This document shows positions 26,189 to 35,099 of a DNA stretch of 64,000 nt, in pieces. A model generated the notes under the pieces. It was not told the origin of the DNA and did not search any database. It saw nothing but the letters and a program-made list of their open reading frames with translations. Both the position numbers and the translations under genes were made by a program. Source of the DNA: Agromyces mariniharenae (GTDB lineage: Bacteria; Actinomycetota; Actinomycetes; Actinomycetales; Microbacteriaceae); assembly GCF_008122505.1 (NCBI RefSeq), contig NZ_VSSB01000002.1, forward strand, positions 806,001-870,000, read 5' to 3'. Each line of letters begins with the position of its first letter. The stretch's first letter is position 1.

Positions 26189-26223
26189 GCTGGTCGCCGT
26201 GGGTCTCGCGGCGCCCTCCTCAT
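26186..26223 (-). CDS. Possible 12-codon leader peptide upstream of DUF3099
   Basis: ATG at 26223 opens a frame MRRAPRDPRRPA whose TGA overlaps the DUF3099 ATG (ATGA at 26188). A TAGGCT hexamer (complement at 26230-26235) ends 6 nt before its ATG, so the message would begin at that start codon. Its Arg/Pro-rich composition would translate slowly. It could simply deliver ribosomes to the downstream start. Supported only by geometry. Confidence 0.35.
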
Positions 26224-26355
26224 ACCCCAAGCCTACGTCCGTCAGGGCGCCTCGGATGCCCCGATCGGGAGCCTCTATGCTGGGACGGGCCGATCGGCCG
26301 GGGCGTCGCCCCTTCGCAGCAGGGCATCGCCCGACCGCACAGAACGGAGTCCAGC

Positions 26356-27066
26356 ATGACGACGAGCCGTACCGTCCTCGTGACCGGTGGCAACCGGGGG
26401 ATCGGCTACGCGATCGCCCAGGAGTTCCTCGCCGAGGGCCACCGGGTCGCGGTCACGGCCCGCTCGGGCGAGGGCCCCGAGGGCGCGCTCACGGTGCGGG
26501 CCGACGTCACGGATGCCGCGTCGGTCGACCAGGCGTTCAGTGAGGTCGAGGCGGCCCTCGGTCCCATCGAGGTGGTCGTCGCGAACGCCGGCATCACGCG
26601 CGACACGCTGCTGCTGCGCATGACCGAGGACGAGTTCACGAGCGTCATCGACACGAACCTCACGGGCGCGTTCCGCGTGATCAAGCGCGCGTCGAAGGGC
26701 ATGCTCAAGGCGCGGTTCGGGCGCATCGTGCTCATCTCGAGCGTCGTCGGGCTCTACGGCTCGCCCGGACAGGTCAACTACGCGGCGTCGAAGGCCGCCC
26801 TCGTGGGCATGGCGCGCTCGCTCACGCGCGAGCTCGGCGCCCGCAACATCACGACGAATGTCGTGGCGCCCGGCTTCATCCAGACCGACATGACCGACGA
26901 GCTGTCCGACGCCCAGCAGGCCGACTACCAGAAGACCATCCCGATGGGGCGCTTCGCGACCCCGGTCGAGGTCGCGAAGGTCGTCACCTGGCTCGCCGGC
27001 GACGACGCGGGCTACATCTCGGGCGCCGTCATCCCCGTCGACGGCGGCCTGGGCATGGGGCACTAG
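26356..27066 (+). CDS. fabG: 3-oxoacyl-ACP reductase FabG
   Basis: A 236-residue short-chain dehydrogenase that reduces 3-oxoacyl-ACP with NADPH in fatty-acid elongation. The cofactor loop is TGGNRGIG (10-17), the catalytic residues are Ser-129, Tyr-142 and Lys-146 (NYAASK), and the C-terminus ends VIPVDGGLGMGH, as in FabG. A TATGCT hexamer (26276-26281) divergent from the DUF3099 gene is a likely -10. It is not in a fatty-acid gene cluster, so a related reductase role is possible. Confidence 0.9.
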   Translation: MTTSRTVLVTGGNRGIGYAIAQEFLAEGHRVAVTARSGEGPEGALTVRADVTDAASVDQAFSEVEAALGPIEVVVANAGITRDTLLLRMTEDEFTSVIDTNLTGAFRVIKRASKGMLKARFGRIVLISSVVGLYGSPGQVNYAASKAALVGMARSLTRELGARNITTNVVAPGFIQTDMTDELSDAQQADYQKTIPMGRFATPVEVAKVVTWLAGDDAGYISGAVIPVDGGLGMGH

Positions 27067-27114
27067 CGGCCGGCGCTCCCGGCGTGATCGCCCCGTCCGT
27101 CGGTTCGTGACGAC

Positions 27115-28062
27115 TCAGCGGTCGATGCGCACCACCGAGTACTCGGTGTCGGGCGTCGGCGGCGTGCCGAAGCGCGCATTCGGGAGGAAGAGGCTCTTCC
27201 CGAACCGGGCGACCGTCGTCGGCACCTGGAAGTCGGGATCGGTGATCCGATCGACCACGGTGCCGCTCGTGCCGTCGGGGCTGAGCTGCACGACCGCGAC
27301 GGTGTTCAGCTGGTTCTGCACCACGTAGAGCGTGTTCCCGACGACGAGCAGTCCGTCGCCGGCCGCCAGCGTCTCCCCACCGAGGTCGACCGCCGTCGCC
27401 TCACCCGTGGCCGGATCGACGCGGAAGAGCGTCGCGGTCGCCGACTGGATGACGAGCAGCGCCTGGTGGTCGGGCGTCTCGGCGATGCCGTTCGCGTTGA
27501 ATCCCCCCTGCTGCACCCAGTCGCCCGTGAGCGGCAGCGTCACGACGTCGGAGGCGTCGGAGAGCGCGCCGGCCGGGCCGAGCGGCACGAAGTAGAGCTC
27601 GCCGGCGAAGCTGTTCGTGAACCACGCGCCGTCGCGGGTCAGCACGACGTCGTTGATGAAGGCGGGTCCGGTCGTCAGCTGGTAGGTCTCCAGCACGTCA
27701 CCGGTGGTCGCGTCGACGACGCGCGCCGTGCCCGTGGGTCCGCCGGCGATGAAGAGCCGCCCGCGCTGGTCGACCTTGAGGCCGACCGAGGGCGTGCCGG
27801 GGCCCTGGAGTGTCGTGATCTCGTCGCCCGTGCGGAGGTCGAACACGTAGACGTCGCCGTCGGCGAGCGAGCCGACGTAGGCGGTGGGACCGTTGCCGAT
27901 CGCGATGCCCTCGGGCTGGAACCCGTCGGGGAGGGCGATGAGGTCCTCGACCGTTCCGCCGCCCGGCGGAGCGGCTGCCTGTGCGGTGCCGACCGCGCCG
28001 ACGGCGAAGAGTCCGGTCAGCGCGGCGGCGGCGAACGTACGTGCGACGATGCGACCGGACAT
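27115..28062 (-). CDS. Secreted beta-propeller-like (ScyD/ScyE-type or SMP-30-like) protein
   Basis: A 315-residue exported protein with a signal peptide ending GTAQAAAPPGG. The mature part has repeated blade-like segments with GIAIGNG, DGDVYVFDLRTGDE, KVDQRGRLFIAGG, NDVVLTRDGAWFTNS and NANGIAETPDHQ, like NHL/SMP-30-type propellers of the ScyD/ScyE group. Function unknown; no catalytic residues were assigned. ATG 28062 has TAGCCT ending 6 nt upstream (leaderless). A GTG two codons earlier is also in frame. Convergent with fabG. Confidence 0.8.
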   Translation of the reverse strand: MSGRIVARTFAAAALTGLFAVGAVGTAQAAAPPGGGTVEDLIALPDGFQPEGIAIGNGPTAYVGSLADGDVYVFDLRTGDEITTLQGPGTPSVGLKVDQRGRLFIAGGPTGTARVVDATTGDVLETYQLTTGPAFINDVVLTRDGAWFTNSFAGELYFVPLGPAGALSDASDVVTLPLTGDWVQQGGFNANGIAETPDHQALLVIQSATATLFRVDPATGEATAVDLGGETLAAGDGLLVVGNTLYVVQNQLNTVAVVQLSPDGTSGTVVDRITDPDFQVPTTVARFGKSLFLPNARFGTPPTPDTEYSVVRIDR

Positions 28063-28147
28063 GGGCACAGGCTACGTCCGATCCGGCGCCGCCGTCGGGG
28101 TTCGGAGGAAGCTCCCAGCCCGCCGCAGATTCGCTCTCGCGACCGGG

Positions 28148-28810
28148 TCAGCCGCGCAGGCCGAGGAGGGGCAGCACCGCGCTGAGGTCGGGTGCGTCGA
28201 TCGCGACATCCGCCTGCCGGCGCACGACCGGCTTCGCACAGAAGGCGACCCCCAGGCGAGCCCGGCCGAGCATCTGCAGGTCGTTGGCGCCGTCGCCCAC
28301 GGCGACCGTGCGCTCGAGCGGGATGCCGCTCGCCGCCGCCCACTCCTCGAGCGCCGCGGCCTTGCCGGCCGCATCGACGACAGCGCCGTCGACCCGCCCC
28401 GAGAGGCGGCCGTCGACCACCTCCAGGCGGTTCGCGCGGCAGAAGTCGAGACCTAGCCGCTCGGCGAGCGGATCGAGCAGCTCGTGGAACCCGCCCGAGA
28501 CGACGCCGACCCGGCCGTCGATGGCGTGCACCCGCTCGATGAGCTCCTCGACGCCCGCCGTCGGCGTCATCCGGGCGCGGGCGCGCTCGAACTCGGCGAC
28601 GTCCAGTCCGGCGAGCGTCGCGACGCGCTCGCGCAGGCTCTCGGCGAAGTCGAGCTCGCCGCGCATCGCGCGCTCGGTGACCTCGGTGACGAGCTCGAGG
28701 CTGCCCGCGGCATCCGCCAGCAGCTCGATCGCCTCCTCGCGGATGAGCGTGGAGTCGGCGTCGAGCACGACGAGGGGGCCGCTCGCGCGGCCGGCCGCCG
28801 TGCCCGTCAC
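28148..28810 (-). CDS. serB: Phosphoserine phosphatase
   Basis: A 220-residue HAD-superfamily enzyme for the last step of serine synthesis. Motif I is [10 protein letters not shown] (Asp-17 nucleophile, Asp-19 general acid), followed by a SerB-type cap, [12 protein letters not shown] with the motif II serine, and the motif IV region [13 protein letters not shown]. No N-terminal ACT domain. The start is GTG 28810, overlapping the glgC stop (GTGA). Pairing with glgC may reflect shared expression rather than pathway. Confidence 0.93.
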   Translation of the reverse strand: MTGTAAGRASGPLVVLDADSTLIREEAIELLADAAGSLELVTEVTERAMRGELDFAESLRERVATLAGLDVAEFERARARMTPTAGVEELIERVHAIDGRVGVVSGGFHELLDPLAERLGLDFCRANRLEVVDGRLSGRVDGAVVDAAGKAAALEEWAAASGIPLERTVAVGDGANDLQMLGRARLGVAFCAKPVVRRQADVAIDAPDLSAVLPLLGLRG

Positions 28811-30054
28811 GCCGTGACCCGGACCCGTGAGCCCTTGCCGACGACCGTGATGCCGCTGTCGGTCACGATGAAGCCGCGCGCCAGGTCTTCGGCGCGGTCG
28901 ACGCCGATGTGCGCACCGGCCTCGACGACGACCTCCTTGTCGAGGATGGCCCGCTGCACGGTCGCGCCCGCCTCGATGCGGGCGCGGTCGAACAGGATCG
29001 AGTCGGCGACGTGCGCGCCGGAGCCCACGATCGCCCACGGACCGAGCACGCTGCGCTCGACGTGGGCGCCCGAGATGACGGATCCGAGCGACACGATCGA
29101 GTCGATGACCGTGCCGAGCGAGCCGCGGGCGTCGCGCGTGAACTTCGCGGGCGGCGAGTTGAGCTGCTGGCTGAAGATCGGCCACTCGCGGTTGTAGAGG
29201 TTGAAGACGGGCAGCACCGAGATGAGGTCCTGGTGCGCCTCGAAGAACGAGTCGATCGTCCCCACGTCGCGCCAGTAGTAGCGGTCGCGGTCGGTGGAGC
29301 CGGGGACGTCGTTGCGCTTGAGGTCGTACACGCCCGCCGCGCCCTGCGCGACGAAGGCGGGGATGATGTCGCCGCCCATGTCGTGGCTCGAGTCGGTGCG
29401 CTCCCCGTCGCGGAGCACGGCGTCGATGAGCGCGTCGGCGTCGAAGACGTAGTTGCCCATCGAGGCGAGCACCTCGTTGGGGGCGTCGGGCAGTCCGACG
29501 GGCTCCTTCGGCTTCTCGAGGAAGCGATGGATGCGGTCGGGGTGCTCCTTGTCGACCTCGATGACGCCGAACTGGTCGGCGAGCGAGATGGGCTGGCGGA
29601 TCGCCGCGACCGTCGCCGCCTGGCCCGACTGGATGTGCGCGTCGATCATCTGGCTGAAGTCCATGCGGTAGACGTGGTCGGCGCCGACGACGACGATGAT
29701 GTCGGGCTGCTCGTCGTAGATGAGGTTGAGGCTCTGCAGGATCGCGTCGGCCGACCCCGAGAACCAGCGCTTGCCGAGGCGCTGCTGCGCGGGCACCGAG
29801 GCCACGTAGGAGTTCAGCAGCCCGTTCATGCGCCACGTCTGCGAGATGTGGCGGTCGAGGCTGTGCGACTTGTACTGCGTCAGCACCACGATCTGCCTCA
29901 GGCCGGAGTTGAGCAGGTTCGACAGGGCGAAGTCGATGAGCCGGTACTGTCCCCCGAACGGGACCGCGGGCTTGGCCCGGTCCTCCGTGAGGGGCATGAG
30001 CCGCTTGCCCTCGCCGCCGGCGAGCACGATGCCGAATACCTTGCGCGTGGCCAT
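28807..30054 (-). CDS. glgC: Glucose-1-phosphate adenylyltransferase
   Basis: A 415-residue enzyme making ADP-glucose, the donor for glycogen and maltosyl-phosphate synthesis. [28 protein letters not shown] is the nucleotidyltransferase motif. FLEKPKEP and the [18 protein letters not shown] segment are characteristic, and the C-terminal part has hexapeptide beta-helix repeats. ATG 30054 has TACGCT ending 7 nt upstream. Divergent from glgA across 88 bp, the same pairing as in mycobacteria. Confidence 0.97.
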   Translation of the reverse strand: MATRKVFGIVLAGGEGKRLMPLTEDRAKPAVPFGGQYRLIDFALSNLLNSGLRQIVVLTQYKSHSLDRHISQTWRMNGLLNSYVASVPAQQRLGKRWFSGSADAILQSLNLIYDEQPDIIVVVGADHVYRMDFSQMIDAHIQSGQAATVAAIRQPISLADQFGVIEVDKEHPDRIHRFLEKPKEPVGLPDAPNEVLASMGNYVFDADALIDAVLRDGERTDSSHDMGGDIIPAFVAQGAAGVYDLKRNDVPGSTDRDRYYWRDVGTIDSFFEAHQDLISVLPVFNLYNREWPIFSQQLNSPPAKFTRDARGSLGTVIDSIVSLGSVISGAHVERSVLGPWAIVGSGAHVADSILFDRARIEAGATVQRAILDKEVVVEAGAHIGVDRAEDLARGFIVTDSGITVVGKGSRVRVTA

Positions 30055-30142
30055 GGACCCCAGCGTAGTCAGACGCCGTGCGATTTCGGGGGTCGATGTC
30101 GGCCCATGTCGGATGCCGCATCCGCTGCGCTACCGTTGCAGC

Positions 30143-31330
30143 ATGCGTGTCGACCTGCTCACCCGCGAGTATCCGCCCGAGGTCTACGGAGGAGCGGGGG
30201 TGCATGTCGCAGAGCTCGTCAGGGCGCTCCGCCGCGACCTCGACGTGGTCGTCCGCTGCTTCGGCGCGCCACGCGACGAACCGGGCACGATCGGCTACGG
30301 CACACCCGCCGAGTTCGACGGCCGCAACCCCGCGCTCGGCACGATGGGCGTCGACCTGCTGATGGCCGGGGATGCCGCGGGCGCCGACCTCGTGCACTCG
30401 CACACCTGGTACGCCAACTTCGCCGGCTTCACGGCCAAGCGCCTGCACGACATCCCGCACGTCGTCACCGCGCACAGCCTCGAGCCGCTCCGTCCGTGGA
30501 AGGCCGAGCAGCTCGGCGGCGGCTACCGCCTCTCCTCGTGGGTCGAGCGCAGCGCGTTCGAGGACGCCGACGCCGTGATCGCCGTGAGCGACGGCATGCG
30601 CCGCGACATCCTGCGCGCGTACCCCGCCATCGACCCCGAGCGCGTCGAGGTCGTCTACAACGGCATCGACCTCACCGACTGGAAGCCGAACCACGACGCC
30701 GACCTCGCACGGTCGCTGGGGCTCGACCCCGACCGCCCGTCGGTCATCTTCGTCGGCCGCATCACGCGGCAGAAGGGCCTGCCGTACCTGCTGCGCGCGG
30801 CGCGGCTGCTGCCCGCCGACGTGCAGCTCGTGCTGTGCGCGGGCGCACCCGACACCGAGGAGATCATGGCCGAGGTCACGGGCCTCGTCGAGGAGCTCAG
30901 CGCCGAGCGCGGCGGCGTCGTGTGGATCGACCGGCACCTCCCGCGGCCCGAGCTCACGGCGCTCCTGACCGCGGCGACCACGTTCGTCTGCCCCTCGGTG
31001 TACGAGCCGCTCGGCATCGTGAACCTCGAGGCGATGGCGTGCGGCGCGCCCGTCGTGGGCACGGCGACCGGCGGCATCCCCGAGGTCGTCGACGACGGCG
31101 TCACGGGCGTGCTCGTGCCGATCGAGCAGGTCGACGACGGCACCGGAACCCCGCTCGACCCCGACGCGTTCGTCGCCGACCTCGCCGCGGCGCTGACCCG
31201 CGTGGTGAGCGATCCGGCCACGGCGAACGCGATGGGGGCGGCCGGTCGCCGGCGCGCTGAGGAGCACTTCGCGTGGGGCGCGATCGCCGCCCGCACGCGC
31301 GAGCTCTACGCACGGGTCCTCGGGAGTTGA
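30143..31330 (+). CDS. glgA: Glycogen synthase / alpha-maltose-1-phosphate synthase (GT4)
   Basis: A 395-residue retaining GT4 glycosyltransferase. EYPPEVYGGAGVHV is the N-terminal donor loop, and KGLPYLLRAARLL and FVCPSVYEPLGIVNLEAMACG (the E-x7-E motif) the C-terminal donor site. Actinobacterial proteins of this type beside glgC are GlgA in annotation, while the mycobacterial one was shown to make maltose-1-phosphate (GlgM). The sequence alone does not decide. TACCGT ends 6 nt before the ATG, suggesting a leaderless message. Confidence 0.92.
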   Translation: MRVDLLTREYPPEVYGGAGVHVAELVRALRRDLDVVVRCFGAPRDEPGTIGYGTPAEFDGRNPALGTMGVDLLMAGDAAGADLVHSHTWYANFAGFTAKRLHDIPHVVTAHSLEPLRPWKAEQLGGGYRLSSWVERSAFEDADAVIAVSDGMRRDILRAYPAIDPERVEVVYNGIDLTDWKPNHDADLARSLGLDPDRPSVIFVGRITRQKGLPYLLRAARLLPADVQLVLCAGAPDTEEIMAEVTGLVEELSAERGGVVWIDRHLPRPELTALLTAATTFVCPSVYEPLGIVNLEAMACGAPVVGTATGGIPEVVDDGVTGVLVPIEQVDDGTGTPLDPDAFVADLAAALTRVVSDPATANAMGAAGRRRAEEHFAWGAIAARTRELYARVLGS

Positions 31331-31404
31331 GCCACCGCCACGGGGCGTCGTCGAGGACTGCGCGCGGACCGGAGGGCCCTTCCGGTCCCGATAGCATGGT
31401 GGGC

Positions 31405-32190
31405 ATGGCGAGTACGGTGCTGCAGTTCCACGACGTGTCGGTCATCCGAGACGGGAATCCGATCCTCGACTCGGTGACGTGGAGCGTCGACTCCGACCAG
31501 CGCTGGGTCATCCTCGGTCCGAACGGAGCGGGCAAGACCACCCTGCTGCAGATCGCGGCCGCAGCGATGCACCCGAGCAAGGGCACGGCCGACGTGCTCC
31601 AGGAGGCGCTCGGCAAGGTCGACGTCTTCGAGCTGCGCCCCATGATCGGGTTCGCGTCCACCGCGATGGCGCGCAAGATCCCCAAGAACGAGACCGTGCT
31701 CGACGTGGTGCTCACCGCCGCCTACTCGGTCACCGGACGCTGGAACGAGGAGTACGAGGAGATCGACCTCCGTCGCGCGCAGCGCGTGCTCACCGAGTGG
31801 GGCCTCGAGGGCTTCGCCGAGCGCCGCTTCGGCAGCCTCTCCGACGGCGAGCAGAAGCGCGTGCAGATCGCCCGCTCGGTGATGACCGATCCCGAGCTGC
31901 TGTTGCTCGACGAGCCCGCCGCGAGCCTCGACCTCGGCGCGCGCGAGGAGCTCGTCGGCCTGCTCGGCGGCTACGCCTCGTCGCCGTCGTCGCCCGCGAT
32001 CGTCATGGTCACCCACCACGTCGAGGAGATCCCGCAGGGCTTCACCCACGCGCTGCTGCTCTCCGGCGGAAAGGTCGTGACCGCCGGCCCGCTGACCGAG
32101 GCGCTCACGTCCGAGAGCCTCAGCGACACGTTCGGGCTGTCGATCGACCTCTCCGAGGCCGACGGGCGGTTCGCTGCGCGCGCCGCCTGA
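31405..32190 (+). CDS. ABC transporter ATP-binding protein (single domain)
   Basis: A 261-residue ATPase with Walker [11 protein letters not shown], signature [12 protein letters not shown], Walker [13 protein letters not shown] and the H-loop in VTHHVEEIP. There is no permease gene next to it, so the partner is unknown; relatives resemble ModF/YlmA-type proteins. [12 protein letters not shown] is taken as the N-terminus because TAGCAT (31392-31397) ends 7 nt before this ATG. An ATG at 31396 is also in frame but overlaps that hexamer. Confidence 0.88.
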   Translation: MASTVLQFHDVSVIRDGNPILDSVTWSVDSDQRWVILGPNGAGKTTLLQIAAAAMHPSKGTADVLQEALGKVDVFELRPMIGFASTAMARKIPKNETVLDVVLTAAYSVTGRWNEEYEEIDLRRAQRVLTEWGLEGFAERRFGSLSDGEQKRVQIARSVMTDPELLLLDEPAASLDLGAREELVGLLGGYASSPSSPAIVMVTHHVEEIPQGFTHALLLSGGKVVTAGPLTEALTSESLSDTFGLSIDLSEADGRFAARAA

Positions 32191-32209
32191 CGTGCGGTCG
32201 CGTCGACTC

Positions 32210-32303
32210 TGCTAGACTCGATAGCTGGCCCGAGGGCCATCATGCTTTCCCTGCGCCCAGCGCGCGGGATTCCCCGTCACATCCGATCAACAAGGAAGTC
32301 TCC
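32210..32303 (+). promoter_or_regulatory. Promoter and leader of rpmE2
   Basis: TGC directly followed by TAGACT (32213-32218) is an extended -10; no good -35. The leader of about 80 nt contains the palindrome TGGCCCGAGGGCCA (32226-32239). No A/T-rich Zur-box-like palindrome was found. Confidence 0.5.
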
Positions 32304-32552
32304 ATGAAGACCGACATCCACCCCGAATACAACGCCGTCGTCTTCCGCGACCTCGCCTCGGGCGCCACGTTCCTCACCCGCTCGACCGCGACGAGCGACA
32401 AGACCATCGAGCTCGACGGCGTCACCTACCCCGTCATCGACGTCGAGATCTCGTCGGAGTCGCACCCGTTCTACACGGGCAAGCAGCGCATCATGGACTC
32501 GGCCGGCCGCGTCGAGAAGTTCAACCAGCGCTTCAAGAACTTCGGCAAGTAA
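32304..32552 (+). CDS. rpmE2: 50S ribosomal protein L31, type B (zinc-independent)
   Basis: An 82-residue L31 of the C-minus type: it starts [20 protein letters not shown] and has the type-B insertion [20 protein letters not shown]. It lacks the CxxC pair that binds zinc in type A, so it needs no zinc. Many bacteria keep it as a zinc-starvation paralogue under Zur. Here no Zur box is visible, and the strong-looking promoter suggests it may be a constitutive L31. Start after AAGGAAG. A long hairpin terminator follows. Confidence 0.96.
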   Translation: MKTDIHPEYNAVVFRDLASGATFLTRSTATSDKTIELDGVTYPVIDVEISSESHPFYTGKQRIMDSAGRVEKFNQRFKNFGK

Positions 32553-32562
32553 TCCTGCCGAT

Positions 32563-32598
32563 CCGAAGGGCGGGCGACTCCGGTCGTCCGCCCTTCGG
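32563..32598 (+). terminator. 16-bp hairpin terminator after rpmE2
   Basis: CCGAAGGGCGGGCGAC pairs with GTCGTCCGCCCTTCGG through 16 bp (one G-T) around a TCCG tetraloop, 10 nt after the stop. No T-run. Confidence 0.75.
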
Positions 32599-32636
32599 CG
32601 TGCCCGGCGACGGTCTCGCGGCACGGCTCGACGGGA

Positions 32637-33107
32637 TCAGGTGCCATCCTCGGAGTCCTGCGACGGGGTCCAGTAGCCGATCAGGGCGTTGCGCCGACGC
32701 TGCCGATCGGCCGCCCACTCGGCGCGGATCCGATCGAGCTCGGCGGCGTCGAGGGCGAGCACCAGGCCGTCGAAGTCGGGCGGCGCGTCGACCGGCTCCG
32801 ATCGGGCGATCGCCTCGACGTCGAGGCGCTGCGTCCAGCGCGTGTCGGTGAGCGACTCCCATGCCGCCGCGGCGGTGGGGGGCCAGACGCTCCGTGCGTC
32901 GCGGAGGATGGCCGCCGCGTCCTGTCGCAGGTTCGCGGCCAGGAACAGGCAGGCGGTGCACGCGGGCGCGGCCTCGGTCTGGGCGGTCTCCGCGTCGAAC
33001 TCCTCGGGCGTCGGTGGGCGGAGCTCCGCGGGGCGACTGCTCCGATCGCACAGCGAGCGACCGTCGAGGAGCCAGACGTGCCGCTGGATCGGCTCGGAAT
33101 CCGTCAT
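32637..33107 (-). CDS. Hypothetical protein with probable metal-binding cysteines
   Basis: A 156-residue soluble protein, family not recognised. His-10, Cys-20 and the ACTAC pair (Cys-50, Cys-53) near the N-terminus could form one zinc site. The rest is helical with many Asp, Ala, Arg and Trp residues, and the C-terminus is acidic. TAGGCT ends 6 nt upstream of the ATG, so it looks leaderless. It runs leftward and converges on rpmE2. Confidence 0.65.
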   Translation of the reverse strand: MTDSEPIQRHVWLLDGRSLCDRSSRPAELRPPTPEEFDAETAQTEAAPACTACLFLAANLRQDAAAILRDARSVWPPTAAAAWESLTDTRWTQRLDVEAIARSEPVDAPPDFDGLVLALDAAELDRIRAEWAADRQRRRNALIGYWTPSQDSEDGT

Positions 33108-33178
33108 GCCCGGAGCCTACGACCTCACGGCTCGGGAGCAACGGCCTTGCGGACGCACCACGCCGTGTGCTGCGACAG

Positions 33179-33251
33179 ATGCAGGAAGATTCTGCCGACA
33201 CGCGGCGCGGACTTCGGCGGCACGCCGCACCTCCGCCAGTTCTTCCTGCAT
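33179..33251. repeat. 11-bp inverted repeat element with GC-rich core
   Basis: ATGCAGGAAGA (33179-33189) and its exact complement TCTTCCTGCAT (33241-33251) bracket 51 nt. The core holds GCGGCG and CGCCGC, which can pair, and several CGGC repeats. It lies in a 183-nt gap between the leftward exonuclease gene and the next leftward gene. It could be a REP-like palindrome, a 3' UTR structure or a small RNA. The arms are A/G-rich and unlike the surrounding composition. Confidence 0.5.
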
Positions 33252-33290
33252 GCGACCTTGGCGAATGCTCCGAGATCGCGCAGACGAGCC

Positions 33291-34094
33291 TCAGAAGAGC
33301 ATGTCGTCGGAGCCGGGCGGCAGGGGCGCCTCGACGGCTGCCGGTGGCGCCACGACCGAAGCAGGGGCGCCGACGACGAGCACCGCGGTCGCGCGTCGCA
33401 CGGGCCAGGCGCCCGAGGTCGTGAATGCGGGCTCGCCGTTCGCCCGCCGGTAGGCCTGGTAGCTCTCGGCCTGCTCGCGGCACCAGTCGACCTGCCGGTC
33501 GTGCAGGTCGCCCACGGCGAGCGCCGCCAGCTCGGGGAACGCGCGCGCGATCGCCTGCGCCACCCGGCCGGCGGCGACGGCGTCGGCGCCGGCATCGTGG
33601 GCGTCGAGCAGCGGCACTCCGTAATGCGCGGCAGCGGCCGTGAGCGTGCGCTTGCCACGTCGGTAGCGGTCGACGGCCTTGTCGATGACGAGGGGATCGA
33701 CGACGGGACCCGGTCCGGGGAGCGGCGCGTGCCCGTAGCGCTCGGCCTCGCGCTCGAGCACGGTGAGGTCGTAGGCGGCGTTGTAGGCGACGATCGGCAG
33801 GCCGCGGCTCGCGGCATCCGTCAACGCGGCGATGATCTCGGCGACGGCGCTGACGGCCGACTGGCCCTCGAGGCGGGCGCGCTCGGTCGTGACGCCGTGG
33901 ATGAGCGATGCGGCGGTGGGGATCTCGACGCCCGGATCGACGAGCCACTCCTGCTGCTCGAGCACCGCGCCGTCGGCGCCGATGACACCGACGTGGGCCG
34001 TCACGATGCGGCACGTGTCGACGTCGATGCCGGTGGTCTCGAGGTCGAAGACGGCGAGGGTATCGGCCCAGCGGGCGCTGCTCGAGGCATCCAT
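33291..34094 (-). CDS. DEDDh-type 3'-5' exonuclease
   Basis: A 267-residue exonuclease of the DnaQ/epsilon type. Motif Exo I is VFDLETTGID, the Exo II region is PIVAYNAAYDLTVLEREA, and DAHDAGADAVAAGRV supplies the His and Asp of Exo III. It probably processes DNA or RNA 3' ends; a proofreading role with DNA polymerase III is not implied, since such stand-alone proteins are common in actinobacteria. The last ~60 residues are Ala/Pro-rich. ATG 34094 has TAGCCT ending 6 nt upstream. Confidence 0.9.
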   Translation of the reverse strand: MDASSSARWADTLAVFDLETTGIDVDTCRIVTAHVGVIGADGAVLEQQEWLVDPGVEIPTAASLIHGVTTERARLEGQSAVSAVAEIIAALTDAASRGLPIVAYNAAYDLTVLEREAERYGHAPLPGPGPVVDPLVIDKAVDRYRRGKRTLTAAAAHYGVPLLDAHDAGADAVAAGRVAQAIARAFPELAALAVGDLHDRQVDWCREQAESYQAYRRANGEPAFTTSGAWPVRRATAVLVVGAPASVVAPPAAVEAPLPPGSDDMLF

Positions 34095-34192
34095 GGTGGA
34101 AGGCTATGGGCGGCCACCCACAGACCCGGGGGAGCGCGCCGCGTGTGTCGCGAGCACTGTGGAGCCGGGGCGATCGCCCAGCCCCCGCGCCG

Positions 34193-34198
34193 TAGAAT
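34193..34198 (+). promoter_or_regulatory. -10 element of a leaderless transcript (hydrolase gene)
   Basis: TAGAAT ends 7 nt before the hydrolase ATG at 34206, placing the likely transcription start at the start codon. No clear -35. A representative example of the pattern described in the findings. Confidence 0.5.
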
Positions 34199-34205
34199 GT
34201 GCGGA

Positions 34206-35099
34206 ATGATCGCCTCCCCGTACGACGAGCAGCTCGCTCGCATCCCCGTCAGCGAGCATCGCGTCGACGTCGACGGCACCGAGACCGCGTGGTGGGAGTA
34301 CGGCCCGGCGGATGCCCCGGTGCTCGTGCTCGTGCACGGCTTCCGCGGCGACCACCACGGCCTCGAGCCCGTCGTCGCGCAGCTGCCGGGGTTCCGGTTC
34401 ATCTCGCCCGACCTGCCCGGATTCGGCGAGTCGGCGACGTTCGCCGACCGGCCGCACGACATCGACGCCTACGCGGACTGGCTCGCGGCGTTCATCGACG
34501 CAGTGGGCATCACGGGCCCGTACGCCCTGCTCGGCCACTCGTTCGGATCGATCATCTCGTCCGCGGCGGTCGCGCGCGGACTGCGGCCCGAGCGGCTGGT
34601 GCTCGTCAACCCGATCGGCGCGCCCGCGCTCGAGGGCCCGCGCGCGATCATGACCCGCCTCGCCGTGGGCTACTACCGCACCGCGGCCGCGCTGCCCGAG
34701 AAGGCCGGCTTCGCGCTGCTGCGCAACGGCGCGATCGTGCGGGTCATGAGCGTCACCATGGCGAAGACGCGCTCCAAGTCGCTCCGACGCTGGATCCACG
34801 ACCAGCACGACCGCTACTTCTCCGCGTTCGGCGACCGCGACGCCGTGCTCGAGGCATTCCGCGCGTCGGTCAGCCACGACGTGAGCGAGTACGCGCACGA
34901 CATCGACGTGCCGACGCTGCTCGTCGCGGCCGAGCGCGACGACGTCACGCCGATCGAGGCGCAGCACCGGCTCGCGACCCTGTTCCCCGACGCGACGCTC
35001 GAGGTCATCCCCGAGGTGGGGCACCTGATCCACTACGAGACGCCGGGCGATGCCGCGGGGCGCATCCTGCGGTTCCTCCGCTCGGGAGCACGCGCGTGA
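34206..35099 (+). CDS. Alpha/beta hydrolase
   Basis: A 297-residue alpha/beta-hydrolase-fold protein. VLVLVHGFRGDHHGL gives the oxyanion loop and LLGHSFGSIIS the nucleophile elbow (GHSFG). A late aspartate (AERDDVTPI) and histidine (EVGHLIHYE) complete the triad. No signal peptide. The substrate is not predictable. Its TGA overlaps the GTG of the glycosyltransferase gene (GTGA), so the two are coupled and may act on one pathway. Confidence 0.9.
   Translation: MIASPYDEQLARIPVSEHRVDVDGTETAWWEYGPADAPVLVLVHGFRGDHHGLEPVVAQLPGFRFISPDLPGFGESATFADRPHDIDAYADWLAAFIDAVGITGPYALLGHSFGSIISSAAVARGLRPERLVLVNPIGAPALEGPRAIMTRLAVGYYRTAAALPEKAGFALLRNGAIVRVMSVTMAKTRSKSLRRWIHDQHDRYFSAFGDRDAVLEAFRASVSHDVSEYAHDIDVPTLLVAAERDDVTPIEAQHRLATLFPDATLEVIPEVGHLIHYETPGDAAGRILRFLRSGARA

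Noticed and set aside
28148..31267. 1039-residue minus frame starting within glgA
   Set aside because: Only the last 220 residues (serB) are protein-like; the rest is the shadow of glgC and glgA, and a GTG overlapping the glgC stop is the natural start.
32190..32303. Zur box before rpmE2
   Set aside because: No A/T-rich palindrome of the expected kind is present; the only symmetry is TGGCCCGAGGGCCA, which reads as a hairpin.
33108..33290. Possible small gene in the gap after the exonuclease
   Set aside because: The frames across it continue from shadows of neighbouring genes, and no start with a plausible upstream signal was found. The inverted repeat explains the region better.
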